Part shown: positions 1 through 6,965 of the stretch, one piece after another
Numbering within the stretch: position 1 is the stretch's first letter
How the letters are laid out: each line of letters opens with the position of its first letter
Assembly: GCA_964517355.1 (NCBI GenBank)
Contig: CAZFCK010000211.1
Location: forward strand, 1-8,533
Origin: CAZFCK01 sp964517355
GTDB lineage: Bacteria; Desulfobacterota; Desulfovibrionia; Desulfovibrionales; Desulfovibrionaceae
Direction: 5' to 3'
Length of the DNA stretch: 8,533 nt
Program-made: the position numbers and the translations under genes
Notes under the pieces: model-generated
The model's input: only the letters and a program-made list of their open reading frames with translations
What the model was told of the DNA's origin: nothing
Databases searched by the model: none

Positions 1-58
1 GTTTGTCTTTGGAATCCTTACCTTTTTGGACCGTGTTGGACGGTCTCGGATTGTCATC

Positions 59-145
59 TGGTGCCGGGGGCGGGAGTCGAACCCGCACTTGGTTGCCCAA
101 ACTGGATTTTGAGTCCAGCGCGTCTACCAATTTCACCACCCCGGC
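59..145 (-). tRNA. tRNA-Leu, anticodon CAA
   Basis: Read on the minus strand, this is an 87-base tRNA with a long variable arm. The 5' acceptor strand GCCGGGG (139-145) pairs with CCCCGGC (63-69), followed by discriminator A and an encoded CCA (59-61). The anticodon stem-loop is CTGGA-CTCAAAA-TCCAG, giving anticodon CAA, which reads the leucine codon UUG. The T arm carries the GGTTCGA core between GCGG/CCGC-type stems, and the D loop contains GGTAGA. The extra-long variable stem (TTGGGCAACCAA) is the class II hallmark of tRNA-Leu. A near-consensus promoter lies just upstream. A hairpin sits downstream (29-45) but has no U-tract after it. Confidence 0.97.
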
Positions 146-161
146 GTCTGCGGAAGAATTT

Positions 162-191
162 CTTATAAGCTTGCTGCATGGATTGTGTCAA
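162..191 (-). promoter_or_regulatory. sigma70-type promoter of the tRNA-Leu gene
   Basis: On the minus strand there is a perfect -35 box TTGACA (186-191), an 18-base spacer and a -10 box TATAAG (162-167). A start about seven bases downstream would leave a leader of roughly ten bases before the tRNA 5' end at 145, which is normal for a tRNA gene. The match and position are seen directly; activity is inferred. Confidence 0.8.
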
Positions 192-384
192 TATTTGGAA
201 AGGGACTTTTTTCATTATGGACCCCTTGGCGGCATGAACCGCACCTGAATGCGCCACACTATTGCATTGCCTTTTGCGTGAATTCTCGTCACAAAGACCC
301 CTGCCCGTTGTTTCGCACCCCTTTTGCCCTGGACGTGTCTGCGGCGCGGAAAGCGGATTCACCTTCATTTGCTTGGGGATTGCA

Positions 385-1065
385 ATGCTACCAGTGGGAA
401 CACTTGCCAACGTGGCCGCCGTGGTGGCCGGCGGCGGTCTCGGTCTCATTCTGCGCGGCAGGATGCCGGACAAATGCCGCATTATTGTTTTTCAGGGCCT
501 GGGTCTGTGCACGTTGGTCATCGGCATGTCCATGGCTCTGAAAATGGTGGCGCCTCTGCCCTTGATATTCAGTGTGGTGTTGGGGGGCGTATCGGGTGAG
601 CTGATGTCTTTGGAGTCGTGGTTTCAAAAAGCGGCCAAATGGATCAAGCAGTGCTGCAGATCCGACAATGCGCTTTTCACCGACGGCATGATCACGGCTT
701 TTCTCATTTTCTGCGTGGGCCCCATGACCATTCTCGGCGCGTTCGACGAAGGGCTGCGCGCCGACCCCACTTTGCTGTTCACCAAATCCATGCTGGACGG
801 TTTCGCCGCCATGGCCCTGGCCGCCACGTACGGTCTGGGCGTTGTCTTTTCCGCCGTGCCCTTGCTTGTCTATCAGTTGGGGCTGACCCTGTTCGCCTCG
901 AGTTTGCAGGGTGTTTTCACCGAGGAACTCGTCGCCCAGCTCACGGCCACCGGAGGCGTGCTGATTTTGGGAATCGGCTGCAATTTGCTGGAACTCAAGG
1001 TTATCCGCATCGCCAACCTCCTTCCCTCGCTGGCGCTTGTCGTTTTGCTGTCCATGCTTATTTGA
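385..1065 (+). CDS. DUF554 family integral membrane protein (YqgA/YdfK-like)
   Basis: This is a 226-residue hydrophobic protein with about six or seven predicted membrane segments (roughly residues 4-24, 33-52, 58-74, 100-120, 138-172, 188-204, 207-225). It resembles E. coli YqgA and B. subtilis YdfK. Shared hallmarks are the glycine-rich first helix (AGGGLG), GGVSGE near residue 67, the central block GPMTILGAFDEGLRADP followed by KSMLDG (113-139), and GGVLILGIGCNLL (190-202) before a final N-L-LP helix. The family function is not established; a transport role is often guessed. The start is ATG 385, because family members begin just before the first helix and GGGGAT (375-380) sits five bases or so ahead as a modest ribosome site. 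The frame is open upstream to 262, but that extension looks non-coding. The gene diverges from the tRNA, and I found no clear promoter in the 239 bases between them. A terminator follows at 1076-1115. Confidence 0.88.
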   Translation: MLPVGTLANVAAVVAGGGLGLILRGRMPDKCRIIVFQGLGLCTLVIGMSMALKMVAPLPLIFSVVLGGVSGELMSLESWFQKAAKWIKQCCRSDNALFTDGMITAFLIFCVGPMTILGAFDEGLRADPTLLFTKSMLDGFAAMALAATYGLGVVFSAVPLLVYQLGLTLFASSLQGVFTEELVAQLTATGGVLILGIGCNLLELKVIRIANLLPSLALVVLLSMLI

Positions 1066-1075
1066 TATGCTCATG

Positions 1076-1115
1076 CTCCCTGATAGAGCGGATTGCCTTG
1101 GCAGGGAGATTTTTT
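1076..1115 (+). terminator. intrinsic terminator after the DUF554 gene
   Basis: A perfect 7-bp inverted repeat CTCCCTG (1076-1082) / CAGGGAG (1102-1108) is followed directly by A and six T (1110-1115). The 19-base loop is long, which weakens the prediction. It lies in the 74-base gap before uvrA and ends only 14 bases before the uvrA ribosome site, so it would separate uvrA from the upstream gene. Confidence 0.6.
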
Positions 1116-1128
1116 ACGGTATTGCGAC

Positions 1129-1134
1129 AAGGAG
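1129..1134 (+). promoter_or_regulatory. Shine-Dalgarno of uvrA
   Basis: AAGGAG lies five bases ahead of ATG 1140. It fixes the uvrA start even though the frame stays open upstream to 618 through the DUF554 gene. I saw no E. coli-type SOS box (CTGT-N8-ACAG) in the gap. Confidence 0.85.
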
Positions 1135-1139
1135 CGATA

Positions 1140-3893
1140 ATGAGCAGCATTCACATAGAGGGGGCGAGGCAGCACAATCTGAAAAACCTTACCTTGGACA
1201 TCCCCCGGGAAAAATTTGTGGTGATTTGCGGGCCGTCCGGCTCGGGCAAGTCCACCCTGGCTTTCGACATTGTTTACGCGGAGGGGCAGCGGCGCTACGT
1301 GGAATCTCTTTCGGCCTACGCCAGGCAGTTTTTGCCCCAGATGGACAAGCCTCTGGTGGACAAGATCGAAGGGTTGTCACCGGCCATTTCTCTGGAACAG
1401 CAGTCAGGCTCGCGCAATCCGCGTTCCACAGTGGGCACGGTTACGGAGATTTATGACTTTTTGCGCGTGTTTTACGCTCGCCTGGGCCAGACGTATTGCC
1501 CCGGTTGCGGCAAACCCATCCAGGCCCAGACCGCGGATCAGATCATCGACGACATTATGACCATGGAGCAGGGCGCGAAATTCATGCTGCTCGCCCCGTT
1601 GGTCGAGCATCAGAAAGGCACCCAGGCGGATCGGCTCAAGAAGATCAAGGCGCAGGGCTTTGCGCGGGTGCGGGTGGACGGCCGGGTGCTTTCGCTGGAC
1701 CCGTTGCCCGAGCTGGAAAAGAACAAGAAGCATACCTTGGATCTTGTGGTGGACCGCCTGGTCATAAAACCGGAGATCCGCAAGCGGTTGGCGGATTCCG
1801 TGGAACTGGCCCTGCAGTTCGGCTCCGGCCGGTTGATTGTCTCCGTGCTCGGGGAGGGTGGGGGAGACCGGTATTGCAGCACGGAGAGCGTGTGCCCCCA
1901 GTGCCGCATCAGCTTGCCGGCGCCCAGTCCGCAGCTTTTTTCCTTCAATAGTCCCCAGGGCGCGTGCCCGCGCTGTTCGGGCATCGGAGCCGTGGAATAT
2001 TTCGAGCCGCATTTGCTGGCGCCGAACAAGGGGCTTTCCTTGAATCAAGGGGCGGTGCTGCCCTGGAAGCGCCCCCGTGTGTTGTCCAGGTATGCCGAAG
2101 CGTTGGAGGCCTTGGGCAGGGAACATGGTTTCGGCATGGGCACTCCGCTCAAAGATTTCGCGCCCCAGGCCTTGGAGGCCCTTTTTCACGGAGAGGAGCG
2201 CACCGGCTGGCCCGGCGTGATCCATGAATTGGAAACGGGCATGGATTACGGCAACATCTGGCGGGACGAGCTTTCCCGTTTCCGCCAGAGCCGTCCTTGC
2301 CCGGAATGCAACGGCGCCAGATTGCGGCCGGAAGCCCTGGCCGTGAAAGTGGACGGGCTGTCCATATACGAATTTTGCCAGCTGTCCATCGCCAGGAGTG
2401 TGGAGTGGCTGCAGGGGCAAAACTTCGCGGGACAAAAACGCCTGATCGCCGAGCCGCTGCTTAAGGAGTTGGGACACAGGCTGGGATTTTTATCCAACGT
2501 GGGGTTGGATTACATCAATCTGGCGCGGACCATGGGCACGCTCTCCGGAGGCGAGGCGCAACGCATCCGCTTGGCGGGGCAGCTGGGCTCCGGACTCGTG
2601 GGCGTGACCTACGTGCTCGACGAACCCAGCATCGGTCTGCACCCCAAGGATAACGAGCGCCTGCTCAAGACCTTGCGCAGCCTGCAAACAAGGGGCAACA
2701 CCGTACTCGTCGTGGAGCACGACGAGGCCACCATCCGCGCGGCTGATCATTTGCTGGAACTCGGCCCCGGCTCCGGCGCGCTTGGCGGCGAGGTTGTGCA
2801 CAACGGCACGGTGCGGCAGCTTCTGGACGGCTCCCAGTCCCTCACGGCCAAATATTTGCGCGGGGAAATGCGCATTCCGAAACCTCAATCCAGACGCGCC
2901 CCGAACGGTTGTCTGGAACTGCGCGGCGTGCGCACGAACAATCTGCAAAACCTGGACTGCAAGCTGCCTCTGGGCTGCCTTACCTGCGTCACCGGCCCTT
3001 CAGGATCGGGCAAGAGTTCGCTTGTGGTGGACACGCTTTACAAACATCTTGCGCTGGCGCAAGGCATCAAGGTGGATAGTCCCGGGCTGATAGACGGCAT
3101 TGTCGGGCAGGAGCAGGTGGAACGCATCATTTCCATCGATCAAACCCCCATCGGCCGCACCCCGCGTTCCAATCCGGCAACCTACACCAAAATTTTCGAC
3201 GAGATACGCAAAATATTCGCCATGACGCCGGATGCCCGGCAACGCGGTTATCAACCGGGGCGTTTCAGCTTCAACGTGCGGGGAGGGCGTTGCGAAGCCT
3301 GCCAGGGCGACGGCCAGATCCGTGTGGAAATGCATTTTCTCCCGGATGTTTACGTTACCTGCGAGGTCTGCAAGGGGCAGCGCTACAATCGTGAAACCCT
3401 GGATGTGCGCTACAAAGGACTGAACATCGCGGAGGTGTTGCGCCTCACCGTGCGCCAGGCGCGCAGATTTTTCGAGAACTACCCCGCGCTGGAGCGCAAG
3501 CTCGCGGTGCTGGAAGACGTGGGCCTGGAATACCTGACCTTGGGACAACCGGCCACCACGCTTTCCGGCGGCGAGGCGCAGCGCATCAAAATTTCACGGG
3601 AACTGGGCAAGCGGAGCCTGCCGAAAACCCTGTACGTGCTCGACGAACCCACAACAGGCCTGCACATGCACGAAGTGGGCAAACTGATTCAGGTTTTGCA
3701 CGGCCTGGTGGACAAGGGCGCCAGTGTGTTGGTGATCGAACACAACACCGACGTCATCCTTGCCGCGGATCATGTGCTGGATCTCGGACCCGGCGGCGGT
3801 GAAAACGGTGGACGCATTGTCTCTCAAGGCACGCCCGAAGATCTTGTACGCGACCCTGATTCGGTGACGGGAGCGTTTCTCCCGCCATTGTAA
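1140..3893 (+). CDS. uvrA: excinuclease ABC subunit A (UvrA)
   Basis: This is a complete 917-residue UvrA, the ATP-dependent DNA damage sensor that loads UvrB in nucleotide excision repair; E. coli UvrA has 940 residues. Both ABC modules are intact. Module I has Walker A GPSGSGKST (31-39), signature LSGGEAQRI (468-476), Walker B VLDEPSIGL (492-500) and H-loop His527. Module II has Walker A GPSGSGKSS (619-627), signature LSGGEAQRI (808-816), Walker B VLDEPTTGL (833-841) and His868. Zinc sites are C252/C255 with C276/C279 (20 residues between the pairs) and C718/C721 with C741/C744 (19 between). A further Cys pair, C387/C390, is at a position also seen in other UvrA proteins. The N-terminal SIHIEGARQHNLKN is typical and, with the AAGGAG site, supports ATG 1140. 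The gene stands alone: a terminator precedes it and 588 bases without a gene follow. uvrB is not in the window. Confidence 0.98.
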   Translation: MSSIHIEGARQHNLKNLTLDIPREKFVVICGPSGSGKSTLAFDIVYAEGQRRYVESLSAYARQFLPQMDKPLVDKIEGLSPAISLEQQSGSRNPRSTVGTVTEIYDFLRVFYARLGQTYCPGCGKPIQAQTADQIIDDIMTMEQGAKFMLLAPLVEHQKGTQADRLKKIKAQGFARVRVDGRVLSLDPLPELEKNKKHTLDLVVDRLVIKPEIRKRLADSVELALQFGSGRLIVSVLGEGGGDRYCSTESVCPQCRISLPAPSPQLFSFNSPQGACPRCSGIGAVEYFEPHLLAPNKGLSLNQGAVLPWKRPRVLSRYAEALEALGREHGFGMGTPLKDFAPQALEALFHGEERTGWPGVIHELETGMDYGNIWRDELSRFRQSRPCPECNGARLRPEALAVKVDGLSIYEFCQLSIARSVEWLQGQNFAGQKRLIAEPLLKELGHRLGFLSNVGLDYINLARTMGTLSGGEAQRIRLAGQLGSGLVGVTYVLDEPSIGLHPKDNERLLKTLRSLQTRGNTVLVVEHDEATIRAADHLLELGPGSGALGGEVVHNGTVRQLLDGSQSLTAKYLRGEMRIPKPQSRRAPNGCLELRGVRTNNLQNLDCKLPLGCLTCVTGPSGSGKSSLVVDTLYKHLALAQGIKVDSPGLIDGIVGQEQVERIISIDQTPIGRTPRSNPATYTKIFDEIRKIFAMTPDARQRGYQPGRFSFNVRGGRCEACQGDGQIRVEMHFLPDVYVTCEVCKGQRYNRETLDVRYKGLNIAEVLRLTVRQARRFFENYPALERKLAVLEDVGLEYLTLGQPATTLSGGEAQRIKISRELGKRSLPKTLYVLDEPTTGLHMHEVGKLIQVLHGLVDKGASVLVIEHNTDVILAADHVLDLGPGGGENGGRIVSQGTPEDLVRDPDSVTGAFLPPL

Positions 3894-3925
3894 TGTGTTG
3901 CACATTTTTTTTCAGTTCGTGCAAC
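3892..3925 (+). terminator. weak terminator-like hairpins at the uvrA stop codon
   Basis: Two overlapping folds are possible. AATGTG-TTG-CACATT (3892-3906) is a 6-bp, AT-rich hairpin that overlaps the UAA stop and runs into eight T (3905-3912). Alternatively GTTGCAC (3897-3903) pairs perfectly with GTGCAAC (3919-3925), leaving the T run inside a 15-base loop. The first could act as a weak intrinsic terminator; the second would hide its stem. Stability is low, and I see no better terminator downstream of uvrA. Confidence 0.35.
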
Positions 3926-4481
3926 CTTCCTTGATTTCATGGAAGTTTGATGTCATGCAGACGCATTGAGCAGGGCGTGAGATCGCCTTGTTTTTTGCGC
4001 ACAATGTGCGAAGCAACGCCGGGCGCCAGGCCTGCCTGCGGCCAAAGGGGAGGGAGCGGGCTGATCCATTAATTCGCTTCACGACTCGGGCGGGCCGGTT
4101 GCGGCGGGGGAATCCCTCTGTTCCGGCGGGATGTCGCAGTTGCCCGGCGTCTTGCACCTTGTGGGTTTAGAGCATGTAAACATTGAAATAGTTGAAATGC
4201 TTTAGTGGTTGCTTCTGTTCGGAAAGAGGATGACGATTGTTTTGGGAATGCATAAAGCAATCTATGCTTGTTTCTTTCTGGGAGATGCTCTTGCCTTGTG
4301 AAAAGCAGCCGCCGTCCGTTTTCTTGGGATTGGTTGGCTTGTCAATCTTAAGCGTGAAAAGCTCCAGATGCTCTTATGCGTTTTTCTGAACCAATTGAAC
4401 CCTGTTTCAGAGGAGAGTCTTGTCTCGAAACAAAGATGCGCTAGTCCGTCAGGGGGGGATAACCTGTCGGGATAATCCACG
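3926..4481 (+). other. long intergenic region without a supported gene
   Basis: No open frame here has a credible start, ribosome site or recognisable protein. The left half (to about 4160) is GC-rich. The right half (about 4165-4440) is noticeably AT-richer than the flanking genes and is probably the upstream control region of the GGDEF/EAL gene. Visible elements are a palindrome CGCAC-AAT-GTGCG (3998-4010), a tandem TTGAAAT at 4183-4189 and 4192-4198, an inverted repeat AAGCA/TGCTT (4255-4269), and two short motifs each present twice: AGATGCTCTT (4283-4292, 4366-4375) and GTGAAAAGC (4298-4306, 4354-4362). I could not identify a convincing sigma70 or sigma54 promoter. Confidence 0.5.
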
Positions 4482-6671
4482 ATGAATGATATCGAACGCT
4501 ATTCCAGGCGACTACTGAGGGAAAATCAAGAGCTGCAGCGGAAAATCGGTGTTCTCGAGCGTCGAATGAACGTCTCTCCGGTTTATGACAACGCATTCCG
4601 GATGGACAGTGATCGGTATCGCGTTTTTTTCGCAACCGCCCAGGACGCCATGTTCATCATCCACGGCGAGCACATCGTGGAATGCAATCACATGGCCTGC
4701 GAGTTGTTCGATTGCGAACCAGGGCAACACCTTTCCCTGGTGGATGACGCCTCGGAGACGCTCCTCCCGTGCGGAATTGAAACCGTCACCCTTTTGCGGG
4801 CACATCTTCAGGCCGCATGGCGGGGTGAAGCACCGTGTTTCGAGTGGGAATATCGGCGCCGCGACGGCTCGTTTTTCGAGGCCGACGTCTGCATCAACCG
4901 CATGGATTTGGCTGAAGGCCCTGTTTTGTTGGCCATAGCCAGAGACATCAGCGCGCGTAAAAAGGTCGAGCGTAAACTGCGCGCCTCTGAAGAACGCTAT
5001 CGCATTGTCGCGGACTACGCCTTCGCCTGGGAAATGTGGCTGTCTCCACAAGGAGAGATCCGCTACGTGAGCCCTTCCTGCGAAATCATTACCGGCCGCC
5101 CGCTCTTGTTTTTCCAACAACACGGCCTGCAGGCCGTAAGGGCCTGCGTGCATAAGGACGACCGTGGAGCCTGGGACCTGCATATGCACGAGGCGACAAA
5201 GGGCGAAGCCCCTCCGTTGGATGTCCGCATTCAGGCCAGAGACGGCGAGGACCGCTGGGTATGCCAGGTGAGTCGCGCCGTGGTGGGCGACGACGGCCGC
5301 CCCTTGGGGGTGCGCGTCAGCATCCAGGATGTAACTGCGCGCAGATGCATGGAAGAGCAATTGCGGCACGAATCCCTGCATGATTCCCTCACTGGCCTGC
5401 CCAACCGCACGTTGTGCCTGGACCGCATCGCCCACGTCCTGGAGCGTTCGAAACGCCGCAACAACTACCATTACGCAGTACTGTTGATCGAGCTGGATCG
5501 TTATGCGCAAATCAGTGAAAGTTTAGGCCATCGCAGCGGCGACAAGCTTCTGGTCAGCGCGGCGGGGCGCATAGCGCACGTGGTGCGCAGTATTGACACG
5601 GTTTCGCGTTTCGGCGGCGAGTCCTTTGTCGTGCTCCTGGATGAACTGGACAGCCCCAGAGAGGCGGTCAAGGTGGCCAAGCGGATACGTGACGCCATGC
5701 AATCCCCCTTCCGGCTGAACGAACATGAAGCCCATACAGGGGTGAGCGTCGGTATCGTGCTCAGTCCCGCCGTATACAGACAGCCGGAGGATTTGTTGCA
5801 AAACGCGGCCGTGGCCATGCGCCATGCGCAGAAGCTGGGGCGCAACCGTTTGAAAGTGTTTACCGGCAAATTGCTGGAAGTGGCCATGCAAACGCTTTCC
5901 CTGGAAAGTGATTTGCGCCGGGCCATACGTAATAATGAATTTTTTCTCGTCTATCAGCCCATTTATTCACTCTCGAACAAGCAGCTCAGCGGATTCGAAG
6001 CCCTTGTGCGCTGGCAGCACCCAGCGCGGGGGCTTTTGTCCCCGGCGGCGTTCATTCCGGTGGCCGAGCACAGCGGCCTTATCGTGGAGTTGGGCGACTG
6101 GGTCCTGGAGCAGGCCTGCAAGACTTTGCGGCAATGGTCGCAACATGGGGTGCTGGAGAAAGGCGTCTCCATCTCCGTGAATCTCTCCCCCAGACAGCTT
6201 TCCCATCCCAGCCTCCTGGAGCGCGTGGCTGCGCTGTTGCGGCAATACGCCATTGAGCGCGGACAGTTGAAATTGGAAATCACTGAGACGACCATTATGG
6301 AAGATGCGGACAGAGCTGCGGAAAAACTTACAAAATTACGTGAAATGGGCGTCCAGCTTTCCATAGACGACTTCGGCACGGGGTATTCCTCCATGAACCA
6401 ACTGGGCCGTTTTCCTTTGGACAATCTCAAGATTGATTTGAGTTTTGTACAGCAAATGCATAAGGCGCCGGAAAATCTCGAAATAGTTCGAGCCATAGTG
6501 GCCCTGGCGCACAACCTGGGACTCGAGGTGGTGGCCGAAGGCATTGAGGCGGATGACCAGCATGGAGAACTGTGCACCTTGAACTGCGAATACGGGCAAG
6601 GTTTTCTCTTTTCCAGGCCCGTTGACGAGAAACAGGCCCTGGCCATTCTGCAAAGCGGGGGAAAAAGCTAG
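4482..6671 (+). CDS. PAS-PAS-GGDEF-EAL protein, probable c-di-GMP phosphodiesterase
   Basis: This is a 729-residue protein. In order it has a short charged helix or coiled coil (about 2-30), PAS 1 (about 45-155), PAS 2 (about 168-285, ending in VSIQDVTARR), GGDEF (about 297-460, entered by HDSLTGLPNR) and EAL (about 470-722). The GGDEF domain is degenerate. Its signature reads GGESF (378-382), the metal-binding first Asp of the D-x-D motif is Glu337 (ELD), and the guanine-contact Asn of the IND motif is Ser345. The RxxD inhibitory-site motif survives (R369-SI-D372, five residues before GG). The EAL domain keeps every catalytic residue I can place: E506 (EAL), N567, E599, D629/D630 (DDFGTGYSS), K650, E686 and Q706. 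I therefore expect c-di-GMP hydrolysis with the GGDEF part regulatory. No membrane segment is evident, so it is probably cytoplasmic with PAS-sensed input. ATG 4482 is used because an in-frame TAA lies at 4473-4475. The ribosome site is weak (CGGGAT, about 8-10 bases upstream). Confidence 0.93.
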   Translation: MNDIERYSRRLLRENQELQRKIGVLERRMNVSPVYDNAFRMDSDRYRVFFATAQDAMFIIHGEHIVECNHMACELFDCEPGQHLSLVDDASETLLPCGIETVTLLRAHLQAAWRGEAPCFEWEYRRRDGSFFEADVCINRMDLAEGPVLLAIARDISARKKVERKLRASEERYRIVADYAFAWEMWLSPQGEIRYVSPSCEIITGRPLLFFQQHGLQAVRACVHKDDRGAWDLHMHEATKGEAPPLDVRIQARDGEDRWVCQVSRAVVGDDGRPLGVRVSIQDVTARRCMEEQLRHESLHDSLTGLPNRTLCLDRIAHVLERSKRRNNYHYAVLLIELDRYAQISESLGHRSGDKLLVSAAGRIAHVVRSIDTVSRFGGESFVVLLDELDSPREAVKVAKRIRDAMQSPFRLNEHEAHTGVSVGIVLSPAVYRQPEDLLQNAAVAMRHAQKLGRNRLKVFTGKLLEVAMQTLSLESDLRRAIRNNEFFLVYQPIYSLSNKQLSGFEALVRWQHPARGLLSPAAFIPVAEHSGLIVELGDWVLEQACKTLRQWSQHGVLEKGVSISVNLSPRQLSHPSLLERVAALLRQYAIERGQLKLEITETTIMEDADRAAEKLTKLREMGVQLSIDDFGTGYSSMNQLGRFPLDNLKIDLSFVQQMHKAPENLEIVRAIVALAHNLGLEVVAEGIEADDQHGELCTLNCEYGQGFLFSRPVDEKQALAILQSGGKS

Positions 6672-6675
6672 GCTC

Positions 6676-6710
6676 GGGCATGTTCTCTTGTCACATGCTC
6701 CCGTCTCGTC
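6676..6710 (+). terminator. possible terminator after the GGDEF/EAL gene
   Basis: GGGCATGT (6676-6683) pairs with ACATGCTC (6693-6700) over 8 bp, with one G-U pair and a 9-base loop, five bases after the stop codon. The following stretch is pyrimidine-rich (CCGTCTCGTCTTTCT) but lacks a clean T run, so termination may be weak. Confidence 0.4.
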
Positions 6711-6730
6711 TTTCTGAGTGAAGTATGTGT

Positions 6731-6913
6731 TGTAATATTGTGGGGTTGTTGAATAAACAGGCGTGGAAAAGCCGCTTTTCCGATGTCCAGGGGCTTTCCC
6801 CGGTCGTCGTGGGGCGCGGAACGTCGCGACTCCATTTTTTAGTCCAAAAGTCGTCGTTCCCGTTCCGAAACCGGGGGACGGGTGCGGGAAACGCTTAGCC
6901 GTGGTTTTCCCGC
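6731..6913 (+). promoter_or_regulatory. hairpin-rich leader upstream of the PFK-2/FBPase-2 gene
   Basis: Five potential hairpins are packed into about 150 bases. They are GGAAAAG-CCG-CTTTTCC (6765-6781); GGGG-CTTT-CCCC (6790-6801); a CGCG/CGCG-centred stem (about 6811-6832) followed by T6 at 6835-6840, which resembles an intrinsic terminator or attenuator; CCCGTTCC (6859-6866) with GGGACGGG (6875-6882); and GCGGGAAA (6884-6891) with TTTCCCGC (6906-6913). TTCCCG (6857-6862) can instead pair with CGGGAA (6885-6890), which would exclude the last two stems. A weak extended -10-like TGTAATATT (6731-6739) could start this leader, though no good -35 box is visible. It matches no riboswitch class I recognise. 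The repeats are seen directly; a regulatory role is inference, and GC-rich DNA gives some stems by chance. Confidence 0.4.
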
Positions 6914-6951
6914 GGGTTCACAAGTACGGTTACGGATTTCTTGCGGCATAC

Positions 6952-6960
6952 AAGAGGGGG
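6952..6960 (+). promoter_or_regulatory. Shine-Dalgarno deciding the PFK-2/FBPase-2 start
   Basis: AAGAGGGGG ends five bases before GTG 6966. That favours this start over the in-frame GTG at 6882, which lies inside a stable potential stem and would add 28 residues with no counterpart in the family core. Confidence 0.65.
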
Positions 6961-6965
6961 CGCTG

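Noticed and set aside
29..45. Hairpin GACCGT-GTTGG-ACGGTC downstream of the tRNA as an intrinsic terminator
   Set aside because: On the tRNA strand it is followed by CCAAAAAGG, not a U-tract, so it does not meet the usual criteria.
59..145. tRNA-Leu as an integration site for a mobile element
   Set aside because: tRNA-Leu genes are common phage targets, but no integrase and no second copy of the tRNA 3' end is visible in the window.
262..384. Upstream extension of the DUF554 frame
   Set aside because: The translated segment is not hydrophobic like the family N-terminus. ATG 385 begins exactly where family members do.
388..1074. Long minus-strand open frame opposite the DUF554 gene
   Set aside because: It is polar, His/Gln-rich and has no family resemblance. 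The plus-strand frame encodes a recognisable membrane protein, so this is a shadow.
618..1139. Upstream extension of the uvrA frame
   Set aside because: It overlaps the DUF554 gene in another frame. AAGGAG and the canonical UvrA N-terminus place the start at 1140.
1404..2477. 357-codon minus-strand open frame inside uvrA
   Set aside because: It lies wholly opposite a conserved UvrA coding sequence, its composition is atypical and it has no recognisable domain.
3912..4157. 81-codon minus-strand open frame in the gap after uvrA
   Set aside because: It has basic, low-complexity composition, no ribosome site and no recognisable fold.
4512..5510. 332-codon minus-strand open frame opposite the PAS domains
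   Set aside because: It is a shadow of the PAS/GGDEF/EAL gene with no domain or ribosome site.
6882..6965. GTG 6882 as the start of the PFK-2/FBPase-2 gene
   Set aside because: The added 28 residues lack family similarity, the codon lies in a potential stem and there is no good ribosome site, unlike GTG 6966.
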